Origin: Chrysopilus asiliformis
Lineage: Eukaryota; Arthropoda; Insecta; Diptera; Rhagionidae
Direction of reading: 5' to 3'
DNA length: 64,000 nt
NCBI GenBank assembly: GCA_964034945.1
Contig: OZ035962.1
Location: 25,107,030-25,171,029 of the forward strand
Of this stretch, positions 33,706 through 45,500 are shown one piece after another. Each line of letters begins with the position of its first letter. The stretch's first letter is position 1. The translations under genes were made by a program, and so were the position numbers. Below the pieces are notes generated by a model. The model saw nothing but the letters and a program-made list of their open reading frames with translations. It made no database searches and was not told the DNA's origin.

Positions 33706-35145
33706 AATAAACAAAAATCGGCCCTTGTTTCTCAGTGCACAGTTTACACTTTTTTTCAAATCTATTGCAGCAAATTTGAATAACAGGCTGGGCGCCATAA
33801 ACCCTTACTAACCCACTGACATCAATATCGTTGGGTTATTTTATTTTGTGTGTAAAAAACTCTCCAAACTGGCTATAAAAACAACCTCTCAAATTTTTAT
33901 GCAGTATTTTTTACTCCAGTTATTACCGATTCACCACACACAATTCCAATAATCTCGCACATTTTCCCCACTAAATCTGTGATGAAATTGTTATGCAGAT
34001 ATCAGTTTATTAAATTGTCAGTCGTTTAACATAATGATGTTATCAAAATAACGATGCAAAATTTCATTCACTCCGCATGATTGCAGTTAATCTGCAAAGT
34101 TTCGTTACCGCAAATTTTAACGTTGTTTGACCGTTTTTTCCCATTTTATGCTCAATGTTTTGCACATTCACGAAATTGTGTGTCAGTTTATGTTGATATT
34201 TATGGTTTCGTTCATTCGAAATATGTTTTTTTTACTACATACATATGAGCTGTTTAGGTGCATTTTTTTTTGTTTGTGTTGCCATTTTATTGCCCTACAT
34301 AAAGTCAAATGACCAACAGTCAACTAATACTCGTATTTATACACAATTTTACAAACATAAATGTCCATCGATTATTTTACAATTGTTGTAAATTTCCACG
34401 GTCGAATCGAAACAGTTCAAATTTATTCTAGTCGAATTCACATACTATTCCCATTCGTCTCTACATATGAGACCATATTGCAATAGAAGTGTTCTTAATA
34501 CTTTTTTTTTACACTATCCATTCGTACTTTAGTACTTCTGTTAGTGTTGCAAAAAGTTTTAAAATTTTTGTTTGCCCGTTGTTGCGCGCTAAACAAAATA
34601 GACAATGACTGAATGTACTGAAAAATTATCACCAATTTCTTAAGGGTAGCTATTTGGGATAGGACAGTTTGTGAAAAGCAGGAGGGAGAATTTTTTGGTT
34701 AGGTGCCAAACGAGATAACGTTTATTAATCTGTATATAACACAGGTATAACATACAGAGTCTTTCAAAAATATTATAGGGAATCTAGATATCTATTTATC
34801 TATCTAACACTCTATACTAAATGAAAGGAGGAGCCATACACATAAAGAGCATTCATTTAGTTCAGTTATTTTTGTTTCGTTCAACATCAACATGGATTTT
34901 TTTTTTTAATTTATTTCTGCAAATGTTTTTCTTATGATTTTAGTTTGAGTTGAACAATGTTGAAATCGACGAATAGAGGACTCAAACACAAATTGAGGCG
35001 ACTTTACATTTATTTATGCTTTTAGAAGATAGAAGATCTCTTATTCGCAATGATTTTAAGTTATTGTTAATATATCTTAGTATCTATAAGATATAGAGAT
35101 GAATTTTTGTTGGTAAATCACAGCTATAGATATTGCAATTATACA
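33706..35145. other. AT-rich non-coding stretch
   Basis: No gene or element recognised. Confidence 0.5.
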
Positions 35146-35781
35146 TAAGGTGACCGTATCTTTTTTTTGTGAGAATTCGGGACAATGGACCGGTGATAGG
35201 AAAGAAAGAGAGAGAAACCAGGGGGGGGGGGGTGGCATTTTTATGTTTTGGAATTAATATAAAAGTACGAATCATGGCAAAACTTCTATACGGACTCTTT
35301 TCCATTAGCCAATTTCTGTGCCACTTTTTATGATATCTGTCTACTTTAGAATAGAGCACAAGTTACACCGCAGGGAAGATTTTTAGGAAGGAATGTCTCA
35401 TAATCAAACATTTTATAACAAACTGCGCCGCAAGTAAATTTTTCTAGGGAAAACACGATGGAGGCAGAAACTTTTCAAAATAATTGGTCTTGGGCAAAAA
35501 TTTTTGGTTTCAAGAATAGGGCCAGTTTTCGCGTTCTTTTTTGGTTATTAAAGTGTACTAAATTGACTATTAAATGGTAATATTGGCTATTAGAGTGTAC
35601 TAAAAACAAAAAAAAAGTTTTTGTGGAGATTTGGCCTCAAAAATAAAAGCAAGATATAACCATTGAGAGTTTTTGCGTAGAAAACTGACGTAGTTGCTGA
35701 CGTAGTTGGATTGGTGTGGCCCCTACTTTAGTCTTGAACGCCGAGATAGTCCGGGCTGATCCGTGACATATGGTCACCCTA
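35146..35781. mobile_element. Intact hAT-like MITE, 636 bp
   Basis: From TAAGGTGACC (35146) to GGTCACCCTA (35781). Flanks are attataca and gttatacg, sharing the central six bases ttatac at the 8-bp duplication position. It contains a poly-G run (35221-35232), aactgcgccgcaag (35404), and ends with cttgaacgccgagatagtcc. It is longer than the 345-bp copy at 39630. Confidence 0.82.
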
Positions 35782-36289
35782 GTTATACGCAAATATACAT
35801 AGTATGGTAAGATACAAATATTGAAGATAGAAAAGTATCTTTTTAACAAATAAATACGAATGGGCGATCGCTAATTGCGCTTGAGATCCATTCATTACAT
35901 TATTTTGCTATGTAAATTTTGTCTAACGAAACAAAACCAAAGAATATTAGGTATTGAGAAAGAAAGAATTTACACACAAAAACATTTGGATACACATCTA
36001 TATTAAATACAAATTTATACAAATAAAAGATTGAAAATTTATGAATTTGATGGCAGATAAAATGCATTCGTTTAATTGGGATTTTTTTCATGTTTAATTT
36101 GTTTGTTTTAAACTTTAATTGAGATCTGGATGAATGGTTGTAAAATATTTTAAGTGCATTTGTTGCACTTCAGTTATGTGAAATAAGCCCATCTTCATAA
36201 TAAATGGATAATTTTGCACTCAACAGTTGGAAATGAAAATACATTTGCAAATGTATTAGGAGTGTCACTATACAAAATAAATCTTTATT
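35782..36289. other. AT-rich non-coding stretch
   Basis: Nothing recognised. Confidence 0.45.
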
Positions 36290-36700
36290 TGGACGGATAA
36301 AGAATTGGGAAATGTGCGCCGCAGGGTAAATTTTTCAAAAGAAATGCGGCGCAAAAACTGAAAACATAATCATAAGGAAATTTAGTTTCTCGCAGTCCTT
36401 ACAATTCCATAAATAATAGCAACAAAAATTGTAAAAACTCGAAAAAAAAAGAAAAATAGCGGGCGAAATATTTTGAAATACTGGCTCCATTTGTGGAAAA
36501 TCGTTAAAAAAAATCCTCCCCAGAAGAAAAAAATGTGATTTACAGCATCCTCCAGCCGAAGTAGAGTATTTTTTTTGCTTATCTAGTGCTCGTTTAATAA
36601 ATTGTAACGCTAAATTGAAAAATCTGGGACAAAAGTTTAGTTCCCGGAACGACGGAACAACATGCCTAAATCAGGGACTGTCCCAGTCATACTGGTTGGT
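36290..36700. mobile_element. hAT-like MITE fragment
   Basis: gggaaatgtgcgccgcaggg (36309), gaaatgcggcgc (36341), tctgggacaaaagtttag, catgcctaaatcagggactg and tcccagtcatactggt. The right terminal repeat is decayed and the left is absent. Confidence 0.7.
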
Positions 36701-37874
36701 TTTATGGTACCTAAATTGCAACTAGAAACCTATTTTCCTGAATAACCTCTCAAAAATGTATTTTGCGCACCAAATAGACAGTATTTTACTACGTGATGGC
36801 GAAAATCCAATTCCTACAGTTTTAGAAATTTAATTCCAGTAAAGTTATCAAGATTTTTCTTTCATTTCTTCGAAGAAAAAAAAAACCTGTAGGTGTTTTT
36901 CTTCTGATTCAGCAAAAGTCTTTAAAAACAACTTGAAGGAAATTCCTTTGTCTGTTGAATTTTTCCTAACTCTTTCACCCGAAAGCATGTATTTTTTTTC
37001 CTTCACCATTCTTAGTAAGTTCCCATCAACCATCATAATGTGTCTGCTTGGCAATTTTTCCTGAATTGAAACCGAAGCTTAAGCTGAAATCACAGCAAAT
37101 GTGTACCTACTCGAATCGACTGTCTGCAAAGGAAAACATATTGAATGACCTCCTCCCCCTTGCAAGTCTATTGATTTTTGTCTTGAAGCTGAAAGAAGAT
37201 ATCAAAAGTTATAAAAAGATCTCGCCGTCTTGTCGCCTATTCGCATATATCGACGTCTGACTTTTAACACCCTCTGAAACCCTTAAATTGTTAGTGCGGT
37301 AAGAAAAATATGTCTACCGGGAAACCAAAGCATTCGTGTGAAAAATCTGAAACAATATGGGGTTGTAAGCGGTTTCCGGGACTTTTTTTTGTTACTAATA
37401 ATGAGGGGATTTTCTTTTTACCCGAAGGAAATTATAATAGTTGCAGATATTTCTATTAATTAAAAATGCAATCTATCTTTCAGTGTTTTGTAGTTTTTCA
37501 TTATCAAAATGGACCAACAATCAAGCAATTTTTGAAGGAAAATTTCTTAAAAAACGACTGAATTCGTGACGAAATTGGATTACTCTAACAAAAGACCAAA
37601 AATAAGTTCAACATATTTCTAGAATAACTCAACAAATTGCTATTACTACAGATATTTAAATTTCCTCATATCATTATAATTTCAAAATTTTATATCAGCA
37701 CGGTGTAAAGTTTTAGGAAGTTTCAATTTTTTTTAATCTTTGCCGCGACTTTAGATCACGTTTAATTAGACGCGCCAGTCTAAAGGCAAAGTCACGACAC
37801 CGTCTCCGGTTGAACAAATAAACGCGATACATTATTTAAGAATTAAAAAATCAACATCTCATTGTGGATACAAA
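36701..37874 (+). promoter_or_regulatory. Non-coding; leader/promoter of the 37875 exon in its right part
   Basis: Mostly AT-rich. From about 37740 the sequence is GC-richer (ccgcgactttagatcacg; gacgcgccagtctaaaggc; acaccgtctccggttgaac), as expected of a 5' leader. No TATA box is placed with confidence. Confidence 0.4.
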
Positions 37875-37978
37875 ATGTTTTCAACACGAAAAAGTAGCAA
37901 AGAAACATGGAAATGGTTGGTTAACTTCACATTAGTAGTATTAACTGGTCTATGTTTGGCCCACCAGAAAAACTGCTC
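37875..37978 (+). CDS. Signal-peptide first exon of a secreted or membrane protein
   Basis: ATG in an excellent insect context (ATACAAAATG) opens 34 codons plus two bases before a GTAAGT donor at 37979. The N-terminus MFSTRKSSKETWK is basic, followed by a hydrophobic core WLVNFTLVVLTGLCLA and then HQKNC, a classic signal peptide with likely cleavage after CLA and a cysteine just beyond. Exon end phase 2 differs from the phase-1 exons at 14361 and 54853, so it belongs to another transcript, possibly nested. Downstream exons were not identified. The family is not recognised. Confidence 0.75.
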
Positions 37979-39629
37979 GTAAGTAATAAATTTTCATTTG
38001 GAGCGACGCGTAGATGTTCGATAAGTGCAGTCAGAAGATGTGATCAAAAGATTTATGATTATCAGCATAAGTGGTGGACAGAGATTGCATCAAATTGAAG
38101 GCGATTATCGACGTGATTTATGCAGTGTTGATAAAGAGTTTAAACATTCAATTGAATTTCGTTAGTAATGCGTCAAAATCGGCGAGATAGCGCGACGCAT
38201 TACGTTATTTTTAAGCGAATTTCAATTGTGTTTCATCTACAAAACGCTCATCAGCAAACAATGGCATTATTGGGATGCAATGCAACAGAGGCTTTAGGTT
38301 TTTGGGCCCTTAAACATTAGCTTTCAAGAAAGATTTCGGTTATCGGAAAGATGCATTTTTAGATCACAGAAAAATGGTTTAAAAAGGAAATAAATTTTAA
38401 ATGACCTAACGAAAAATGAAGGGGTTTTGGATCTGTACTTAAATTTTTCTTTGATGTAATTAAATTACAAAAAAAATCTAAGACCCCATCCAAAAGCTTT
38501 ATTTCTACTTAAATCGCTAAAAACATGCTAAGAATTTATGTTTCTCAACACTTGCATGCGTCAAGTTTTATTCATATTTGTTTTCTTAAGCTTATCTTAT
38601 CTGATGTCCACTTAATTTTAAAACGGTGTACTTTATCTTCACACTCGCATAAACCCAATTGTTGTACGAGGACTTATCACTTGAAATCGTCAAATAAAAT
38701 TTAAAAAAATTATTCAATGTAGTATCAAGCATGCTGATATTTATCTTCTATAATAAATTTAAAAAATTTTATGTTACCTGCCAAGTAAATACAGAAATAA
38801 GAAATAATACCAAAAACCACTACGAATGATGGACAAAAACTTTTTTTATTTGCTGACCGTCGCGTGCGATAAGCCCGTTAACAGATTAAGATAAATGTCT
38901 TACTATATTAGTGGAAGGCCTATGGAAAATAAACCACATTTAAATTTGACATAAATGAAAGTTTGGAGGTATGAAGGATTGTGATGAATTACTGAGATAT
39001 GATGGAAAATTAAGTTTGTTTTTGTCAGAAGTACATAATTTAAATTTAAATTGAAAAAAAAACTGATATTTTACAGTAAGTTTTAAAGAAATTTCGACAA
39101 TGCATGTTAAAAAATTTAAAGCTGCATAGAAATTGCTCTGTTTTTCCTTCAAAACCACAAAAAAGTGCTCAAAGAATCCGATTTTTGAACAAAACTTAAT
39201 AAAAAGTGCTCACATGTTTCCAAAATTTTACATACTAAAGATTAGCTTTTGATTTTTTCGATACCAAAAAAAACCTCCTTTTATAACGAATAATTCTGAA
39301 CTTTCACCCCCTCAAAATGTCGAATTTCAAATTCTAATCCGTTTATAACGAACATTTTTTAAAATCAAAAATTCTTATATGAACCTTACGACAATGTTAT
39401 CCAAAGTCATTCAAATGCATTTTAAATTATTTCAAATAGTAACAAGCAATTTAATCAGACTTGCAATAAAAAAAAATAGAAAGGTTACCGATTTGTATGA
39501 CATGTGATGCAATTTACAGAACGAGAATTGCTAAAAATTATGTCACAATTTTCTATCTATTTATCCCATAATAGTCGATTACAGTTTAATTAATGCCATG
39601 AGAACCATCCATGTTCGTTGCATTATTGC
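37979..39629 (+). other. Intron sequence after the signal-peptide exon
   Basis: AT-rich and non-coding apart from the small hairpin at 38165-38203. Confidence 0.5.
38165..38203. repeat. Short perfect hairpin (10-bp arms)
   Basis: gtaatgcgtc (38165-38174) and gacgcattac (38194-38203) pair exactly around a 19-nt loop. It lies shortly downstream of the 37979 donor, in GC-richer sequence. Confidence 0.7.
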
Positions 39630-39974
39630 TAGGGTGACCTTTTTTAGCGCGAATTCGGAGCAGATAGCAAATGGGTAGTGCAAGAATTTGGGGGGCAAAT
39701 ATTTTAGAAACAACCATCTAAGTTTGGAAATTTGGTTACCGAAATGCGTCGCAACCGAATTTTTTAAAGAAAAATTCGCTACAGGCAAATAATTTCTGAA
39801 TAAGTTGCGCCGCAGGTGAACATTTTTAGATTTCGAGGTTAAGTTTTTTAGTGATTAAGAAATTACAACAGTAGAATGCATAATTCCGCGACAAAAGTTT
39901 AGTTTCCGGGATGCCGAGTCAACATGCCTAAATTCAAGACTGTGCCGGCCATTCCGGGACGTATAGTCACCCTA
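39630..39974. mobile_element. Intact hAT-like MITE, 345 bp, 8-bp target duplication
   Basis: TAGGGTGACC at the left and AGTCACCCTA at the right, flanked by attattgc (39622-39629) and attattgt (39975-39982), 7 of 8 equal. It carries atgcgtcgcaacc, ttgcgccgcaggtg (39806) and catgcctaaattcaagactg. It is a compact reference for the family. Confidence 0.88.
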
Positions 39975-40844
39975 ATTATTGTGCACTTATGGTATACGAT
40001 GCTATGTTCACAGTCGATTTATGTGCTCATTTGACAATGGGTGGCAGATTTTTATTCTTCAGATTTTTGTTTTCTTTTAATTTTATAACATTTGACATTG
40101 CATGCTCTTTGATAGTCAGTAAACGCTTTTATTGAGCAGCAGTTATTGAAAATAATTTTGTGTTTTATTGCGGATAAAATTTTCGACGATATAATTTGTA
40201 AATTTGTCACACTTTTACGAGTCGAAATTTCGTTGTACAATTTATATGCTATAATTTTTTTTATAGGCGATATTAAAAAGTTAAGAAAATTAATTTCTAT
40301 ACACAATGTTTCTTTGTTTTTGGAACTGTGAAGATTTTTTTTTGTCTATTTCGATTACGACGAAACCAAATAATTTCAAAAGTCATGCCGAGAATATTAA
40401 TTTGTGTCACAAAGAGTTTTTATTGCAAAATTCTATGTCTTTATGGCAATAATTTAAATCTGTTAGTACTTTTATTAGCGGATTTTACAAATAAGTTTGA
40501 TGCCTAATTTAATTGCGGTAATGAAAATAATTTATAAAAAAAATTAAACAAGCCGAAAAAATTAGGTCTACTTGCACCAAATTATAACTAACATTTTAGG
40601 AAAGATAAAGAAAAGAAAAGTAGATAATTGCAACGAAAAATAAACATGTTTTTAAATACTTTAACTCGAAAACCGCTCGCCTGATTGAGTTCAAATTGTA
40701 GCACATGTTATTTTAACAAAGGGATAGCCAACCTTTTTTTAGGTGTTAAGTCGATTTTCATTTTAAGTCGATTTTCAGGCGAAGCCACACTGATCTGTCT
40801 TTCCAATTTCTAGACAGATTACTTTGGCTTTTTCCACAGATATA
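39975..40844. other. AT-rich non-coding stretch
   Basis: Nothing recognised. Confidence 0.5.
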
Positions 40845-41035
40845 AATAGAGTTATGGGTGTTTGGAACAAAAATTGCGCCGCAAACAAAACTTTTAGGAA
40901 ACAAACATCTATTGAAAATATTTTAATAAAATGTGCCGCAGGCGATTTCTTTAAGAAAAATGCGCTAAAGGCAGTCATTTCTGACTTTTTAAAGCACAAA
41001 GGATTTCAGTGCCGCAATAATTTCACTAATTTTTG
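40845..41035. mobile_element. hAT-like MITE internal fragment
   Basis: gagttatgggtgtttggaac, attgcgccgcaaac, tgtgccgcaggcgatt and gcgctaaaggcagtcatttc match the left-centre of the family. Terminal repeats are absent. Confidence 0.65.
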
Positions 41036-42544
41036 AAAATGTTTCCCCACAGTTTACACAAAAAGCCATCCATGGTGGGAATAAAGTCCGAAATCGCTTA
41101 AAAATCGCAAGACGTTGTGATAATGCACTTGATATAACGAATCGATAACGAATTTCCAGTTTATGTTTATGCGCTTCGCATTAAGAGTTTTGTCTAATAC
41201 TCGTAAAATATCTAAACTTTTTTGAAAACGCCCAAGCAATATTTATGTCAACCGCTAATGCCAGGGTTGACATAAATAATTAAGTGCTGAAAATAAAATT
41301 CGAAATTTTCGAAAATCATTTTTAGCTTTATTTTGCGTGGAGCCATTTTACCGATTTTTGCTACTAATAAATTGTGATTAACAAAACAAGAAAAAACTAT
41401 ATGTAAAACATTTCAAAGTGTTGTAGGAGAAGACATTTTTTCCCACTGGATGTATGGTTTGTGTCTTCTCTATTTTTTAAAAGACAAAAGGAAGAAAATT
41501 TGATTTGATTTATAAATCAAGGTGGATTCTTCCAACACAATGGGGATATTTTTATATTAAGCCACAAATTAAAAAACATTTTTTCATATCAGTTCCATAA
41601 GTTATTAGTCTGGTATTTTTGCTAAGAAACAACTTTTGTAAAATTGTCACCAAGAGGGTGACAAACATTCAACTAAATGTCATGTGACTACGTTAATAGA
41701 AATGATTTGTCTGTATTTTAAAAATATGTTCTTGTAGAATGCCATAAATATTATGGCGGCTGCTTTCCCTCTGCAAAAAAAAAACATATTCAATATCCCA
41801 TTTTCTAATATCTGATTATAATAATCCGATAATAAAAATGAAGCACAAGTGGAAAAAGTTTTAATATAATACGGGAAAAGCTATCAGCAGCTGGGAAAAT
41901 TTCTTAAAAACATAACTCAACCGCTTAATCCGTCGCCTTCATGTGTTTTTCACGGTGAAATGTTTTTGTTGTTTCAGAAATTTTCACAAAAAAAAATCAG
42001 TCTAAGAAGTAGCTTTTGCTACAACTTTAGACAAAAAAAAGAAAAAAAAACTAGAATGCTTTTCTGAAAAACAGCAAAAAGGAAAATTCAACAAAAAAAA
42101 AATCAGTTTTCCGCGGTGAATAGTCACACCTCGTTGTATTTTTAATGTTGAAAAAATGAAAAGAAAACAGCATTCTTGAAGCCCCACAAAAATATATATT
42201 TTCATATGAAATTTTCATAATTCTTTCATGCCGTTTTGCCTATTATTCTTCCAATGCTCTCTAGTTTTCCACATAGCGAGATAATTTTTTCACTAGCAGC
42301 AATTAGAATTGGAAAATGACAAACGGCAATAAAGGAGTCTAATGTGATCATCGCGTAATTTTCTCATAAGAAATATAATTAAGTTATTTATAAAATTGGA
42401 AATATTTCGAAATTGAGGGATTGTAAAACATAATCTGAAGAAAAACGCGTTAAGTGTATTATACACGCAGAGGAAAAATAGTTGGAATCGGGAATGCAAC
42501 TAAAATAGTTAATTTCATATATGAAATAGTACTGAAAATAGTAA
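41036..42544. other. AT-rich non-coding stretch
   Basis: No gene. A 16-bp palindrome (atttcatatatgaaat) occurs near 42514. Confidence 0.5.
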
Positions 42545-42962
42545 ATTTTATAATAAGATGTGTGTGTTTTTCCTTAAAAAATTACTGGGGGCCGAAATAC
42601 TCTGAAAATCTGCGCCGTAGGCAAAAATTATCAGATTTCAAGACTTAATTGTATGATCTGCTACAAAAATTTGGCTTTCAGGACACCAAGACCCAATAAG
42701 TCCGAGATTATCCGACCTAATCCGGAACGTATGGTCAAAGGCTTCCCCTTTTTATTGCTTCAATTTTTGGTTGTGATTACATGAAAAGCGTTGTGGATGT
42801 TTTATTTTTCAAATACATAACAAAAATTGCGCCGCAGGAGATTTTTTTAGAGAAACTGCTCCCCAGAGAAAAATTTTTGGGTTTCAAGGTCAATTTTTTT
42901 TTAAAGACTAGATGTCTAAATCCAGGACTGTCCCAGTCATCCCGTGACGAACGGGCACCCTA
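42545..42962. mobile_element. Two hAT-like MITE fragments in tandem
   Basis: The first (about 42545-42738) has tctgcgccgtaggc and ends taatccggaacgtatggtca. The second (about 42740-42962) has attgcgccgcaggag (42827), gtctaaatccaggactgtcc and ends gggcacccta. Both lie in the same orientation, head to tail, and lack left ends. Confidence 0.7.
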
Positions 42963-43526
42963 TTTGTAAACCAAAACATGGTTTAAGAATTCTAATATTA
43001 TAAAATTATTGTGATTGCAATACTTCTTTTACCCTCCGTATAAGAAAGTAAAACGAAATAGTTCTTACAAATATGTAAAACTTTCTATTAATAAACACTC
43101 TTTCAATGCTTGTAGTTTGCCGTTTGAGACAATTTGAATTTGCCGTGGTGACTGGATTGTGACGAAAATCTTTCAGATACAAGTATATCTAAATAAAACT
43201 CATACGAGACTAGATGTGATCCGATTCATTAAGAAGTCGCGTCGGCAGAACTCCACTTAAAGCGCATCCATTCGCCAATTAATAACGTCCGTTGGAAGTT
43301 TACGTCTCATAGCATCAATTTTGTCCGCACAAAATTGATACATGGTAGAAACGTTCATTCAGAGAGAACTTGCAACCCTCTCCTATGATAGTATAGACAA
43401 AAATCACTCAAATTTGACCTTCAGATATGGTAAGCTAAAATTTCCCTCCGTTAGATTATTTTGTTTTTTAGAAGGTTTTTCTTTCCCCCTCCACTTGAAT
43501 TTAGACATCATACACTTTTGCTCTAA
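42963..43526. other. Non-coding stretch with a small hairpin
   Basis: atcaattttgt (43314-43324) and acaaaattgat (43329-43339) form a perfect 11-bp stem with a 4-nt loop, within less AT-rich sequence at 43180-43340. No coding support. Confidence 0.45.
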
Positions 43527-43680
43527 GAGGCTTTCCATAAAATACGTCACACTTTGAGGGGCGGGGGCGGGGGGAGGATACTAAACTCCATACAAAAAAT
43601 CGCGAAAAAGGTCTGACGAACGGGGCAAGGGTTGGGTATGAAAAGCCGAGAATTAGTGTGACGTTTTATATGGACAGCTC
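43527..43680. mobile_element. Near-complete 154-bp MITE, G-rich core
   Basis: Left end gaggctttccataaaatac plus gtcacac, right end gtgtgacgttttatatggac plus agctc: inverted repeats of about 25 bp with a few mismatches. The core is ggggcgggggcggggggagg, then catacaaaaaatcgcgaaaa. This copy defines the family seen in pieces elsewhere. Target duplication not clear. The G-run could form a G-quadruplex. Confidence 0.8.
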
Positions 43681-44671
43681 AGTTTAAATCATAGATACCA
43701 AATTTTCCAGCTTTTCCAACTTCCAGTATTCAATCTGAGTTTCACTCCTTTTGCCTCTCGGGTTTTATTTCGTATAAAATAAAATGCGGCAATTGAAAAT
43801 TTGATGTGTTGTGACGAATAAATTTGGCTCAATCGGTCACACATAATAAATAGCCGCAAAGACGACGGGGTTTTTATTGGAAGATTCCGCTGTAGAGTCT
43901 TCAGAGGGCAATCTTTTTATTGAATGATGGCTGGCTTCTAAGCAGATGAAATTTCATTCCTAACTAAACAAAATTTAATTTTTTTGCCTTACACTCGAAG
44001 TTATGTTTGTGAATGGAAAATTCTATGCTAAATTAGTTTGCGTGTAGGAAAAAAAGTCTTACAGATGACACTTTTATCTGTCAAAATTGTTTGAAGAGGA
44101 TGCGATTTTATTACTTTTTGAATATTGAATTCTGTGCGCCAATTGTTGGACCAAATGTAAGTTGGATTTTTAACTTGGCTCTGGTCCACATGTGGTGCGG
44201 TCAATGTCAACTGTCTTTAAGTAGGTATTAATAAAACTGATGGAGAAATGATATTCCTGACCTTTTTGGTTTCAGTGGGAATTAAATTTGTAACATTTTA
44301 ATAAAAAATTTAAATGTCATCAAATTACAAGACGTTTTAATCTTTATATATAAGAAATAGCGTTTTTTGTACAACCTTATATTATGGAGTTCTGTCGAAC
44401 TGACTGAAATGATCCTTTTTTCAATCGAAAGCTGCCACTATGTAAGTTTGCAAAAAAATCAAAAAAGTCATAATTTTCACTTGCGGCAGATGATTTTTTC
44501 CTATCCAAGATTCGAAGTGATTGAGGTACCAAAAACACCAAAAAACTGAAGAAAACCTACAATTTTCAGGGGTCAATCGTCAAATATGATGACAGACAAA
44601 ATGTCTATTCAAAAAAAAACATGTTTTTACAGGAGATGGGAAAGGAGGGGTCCGATTCGATTTTAATGTAT
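43681..44671. other. AT-rich non-coding stretch
   Basis: Nothing recognised. Confidence 0.5.
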
Positions 44672-44905
44672 GGAACGGTTATGTAAAATCATTATCTAAA
44701 CATTTTATATTTATAAATTTTTCGATACGATGCACAGTTTTCAAGAACCAAGGAAAAAAGTATTTCATTTGTAAGGCAGAGGGGGTAAGCATGGATGAGT
44801 TATGTAAAATCCTATTCTAAACACATTTTATCTTTATAAACGTTTCAACATGACTAACCGTTTTCGAAAAAAATACAAAAAAACTGTTTCGCTTGTATGG
44901 AGGAG
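44672..44905 (+). repeat. Diverged direct duplication, about 115-bp unit
   Basis: ggttatgtaaaatcattatc ... tttataaatttttcgatacg ... aaaaagtatttcatttgtaa recurs as gagttatgtaaaatcctatt ... ctttataaacgtttcaacat ... aaaaaactgtttcgcttgta. It leads straight into the GTCTG-type repeat and may be the outer part of that element. Confidence 0.65.
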
Positions 44906-45500
44906 GAGGAAAGGAATGGTCCAATTTCGCCCGTTCAAGAACTTAGCCTAGCCATTGAAGAGAAGCGGAAGGATACAAAATTTCAAGTTTTTATCTCATT
45001 CCTTTCGAAAGTTATGATGTTCACAGACAGACAGATATACAGACAGATGGACGGACGGACAGATGACGGACGGACAGACGGACGGACAGACGGACGGACA
45101 GACGGACGGACAGACGGACGGACAGACGGACGGACAGACGGACGGACAAACGGACAGACGGACAGACGGACGAACAGACGGACAGACGGACGGACAGACG
45201 GACGGACAGACGGACGGACAGACGGACGGACAGACGGACGGACAGACGGACGGACAGACGGACAGACGGACAGACAGACGGACGGACAGACGGACGGACA
45301 GACGGACGGACAGACGGACGGACAGACGGACGGACAGACGGACGGACAGACGGACAGACAGACGGACAGACGGACGGACAGACGGACGGACAGACGGACG
45401 GACAGACGGACGGACAGACGGACGGACAGACGGACGGACAGATGGACGGAAAGACATGTGAAGATCAAAATATTTTCAAAATGTTTTCGAGGACAAAAAG
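44895..45500 (-). repeat. GTCTG-type dispersed repeat with long array (copy 6)
   Basis: This is an inverted copy of the 9596-9930 subfamily: ggaatggtccaatttcgccc, ttcaagaacttagcctagcc and cctttcgaaagttatgatgt precede the array. The array (about 45024-45452) is mainly a 12-bp unit (acagacggacgg), with blocks of an 8-bp unit (gacggaca). Stop-free frames on both strands give Thr-Asp-Gly-Arg-type or Pro-Ser-Val-Arg-type repeats, which are artefacts. Confidence 0.9.
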
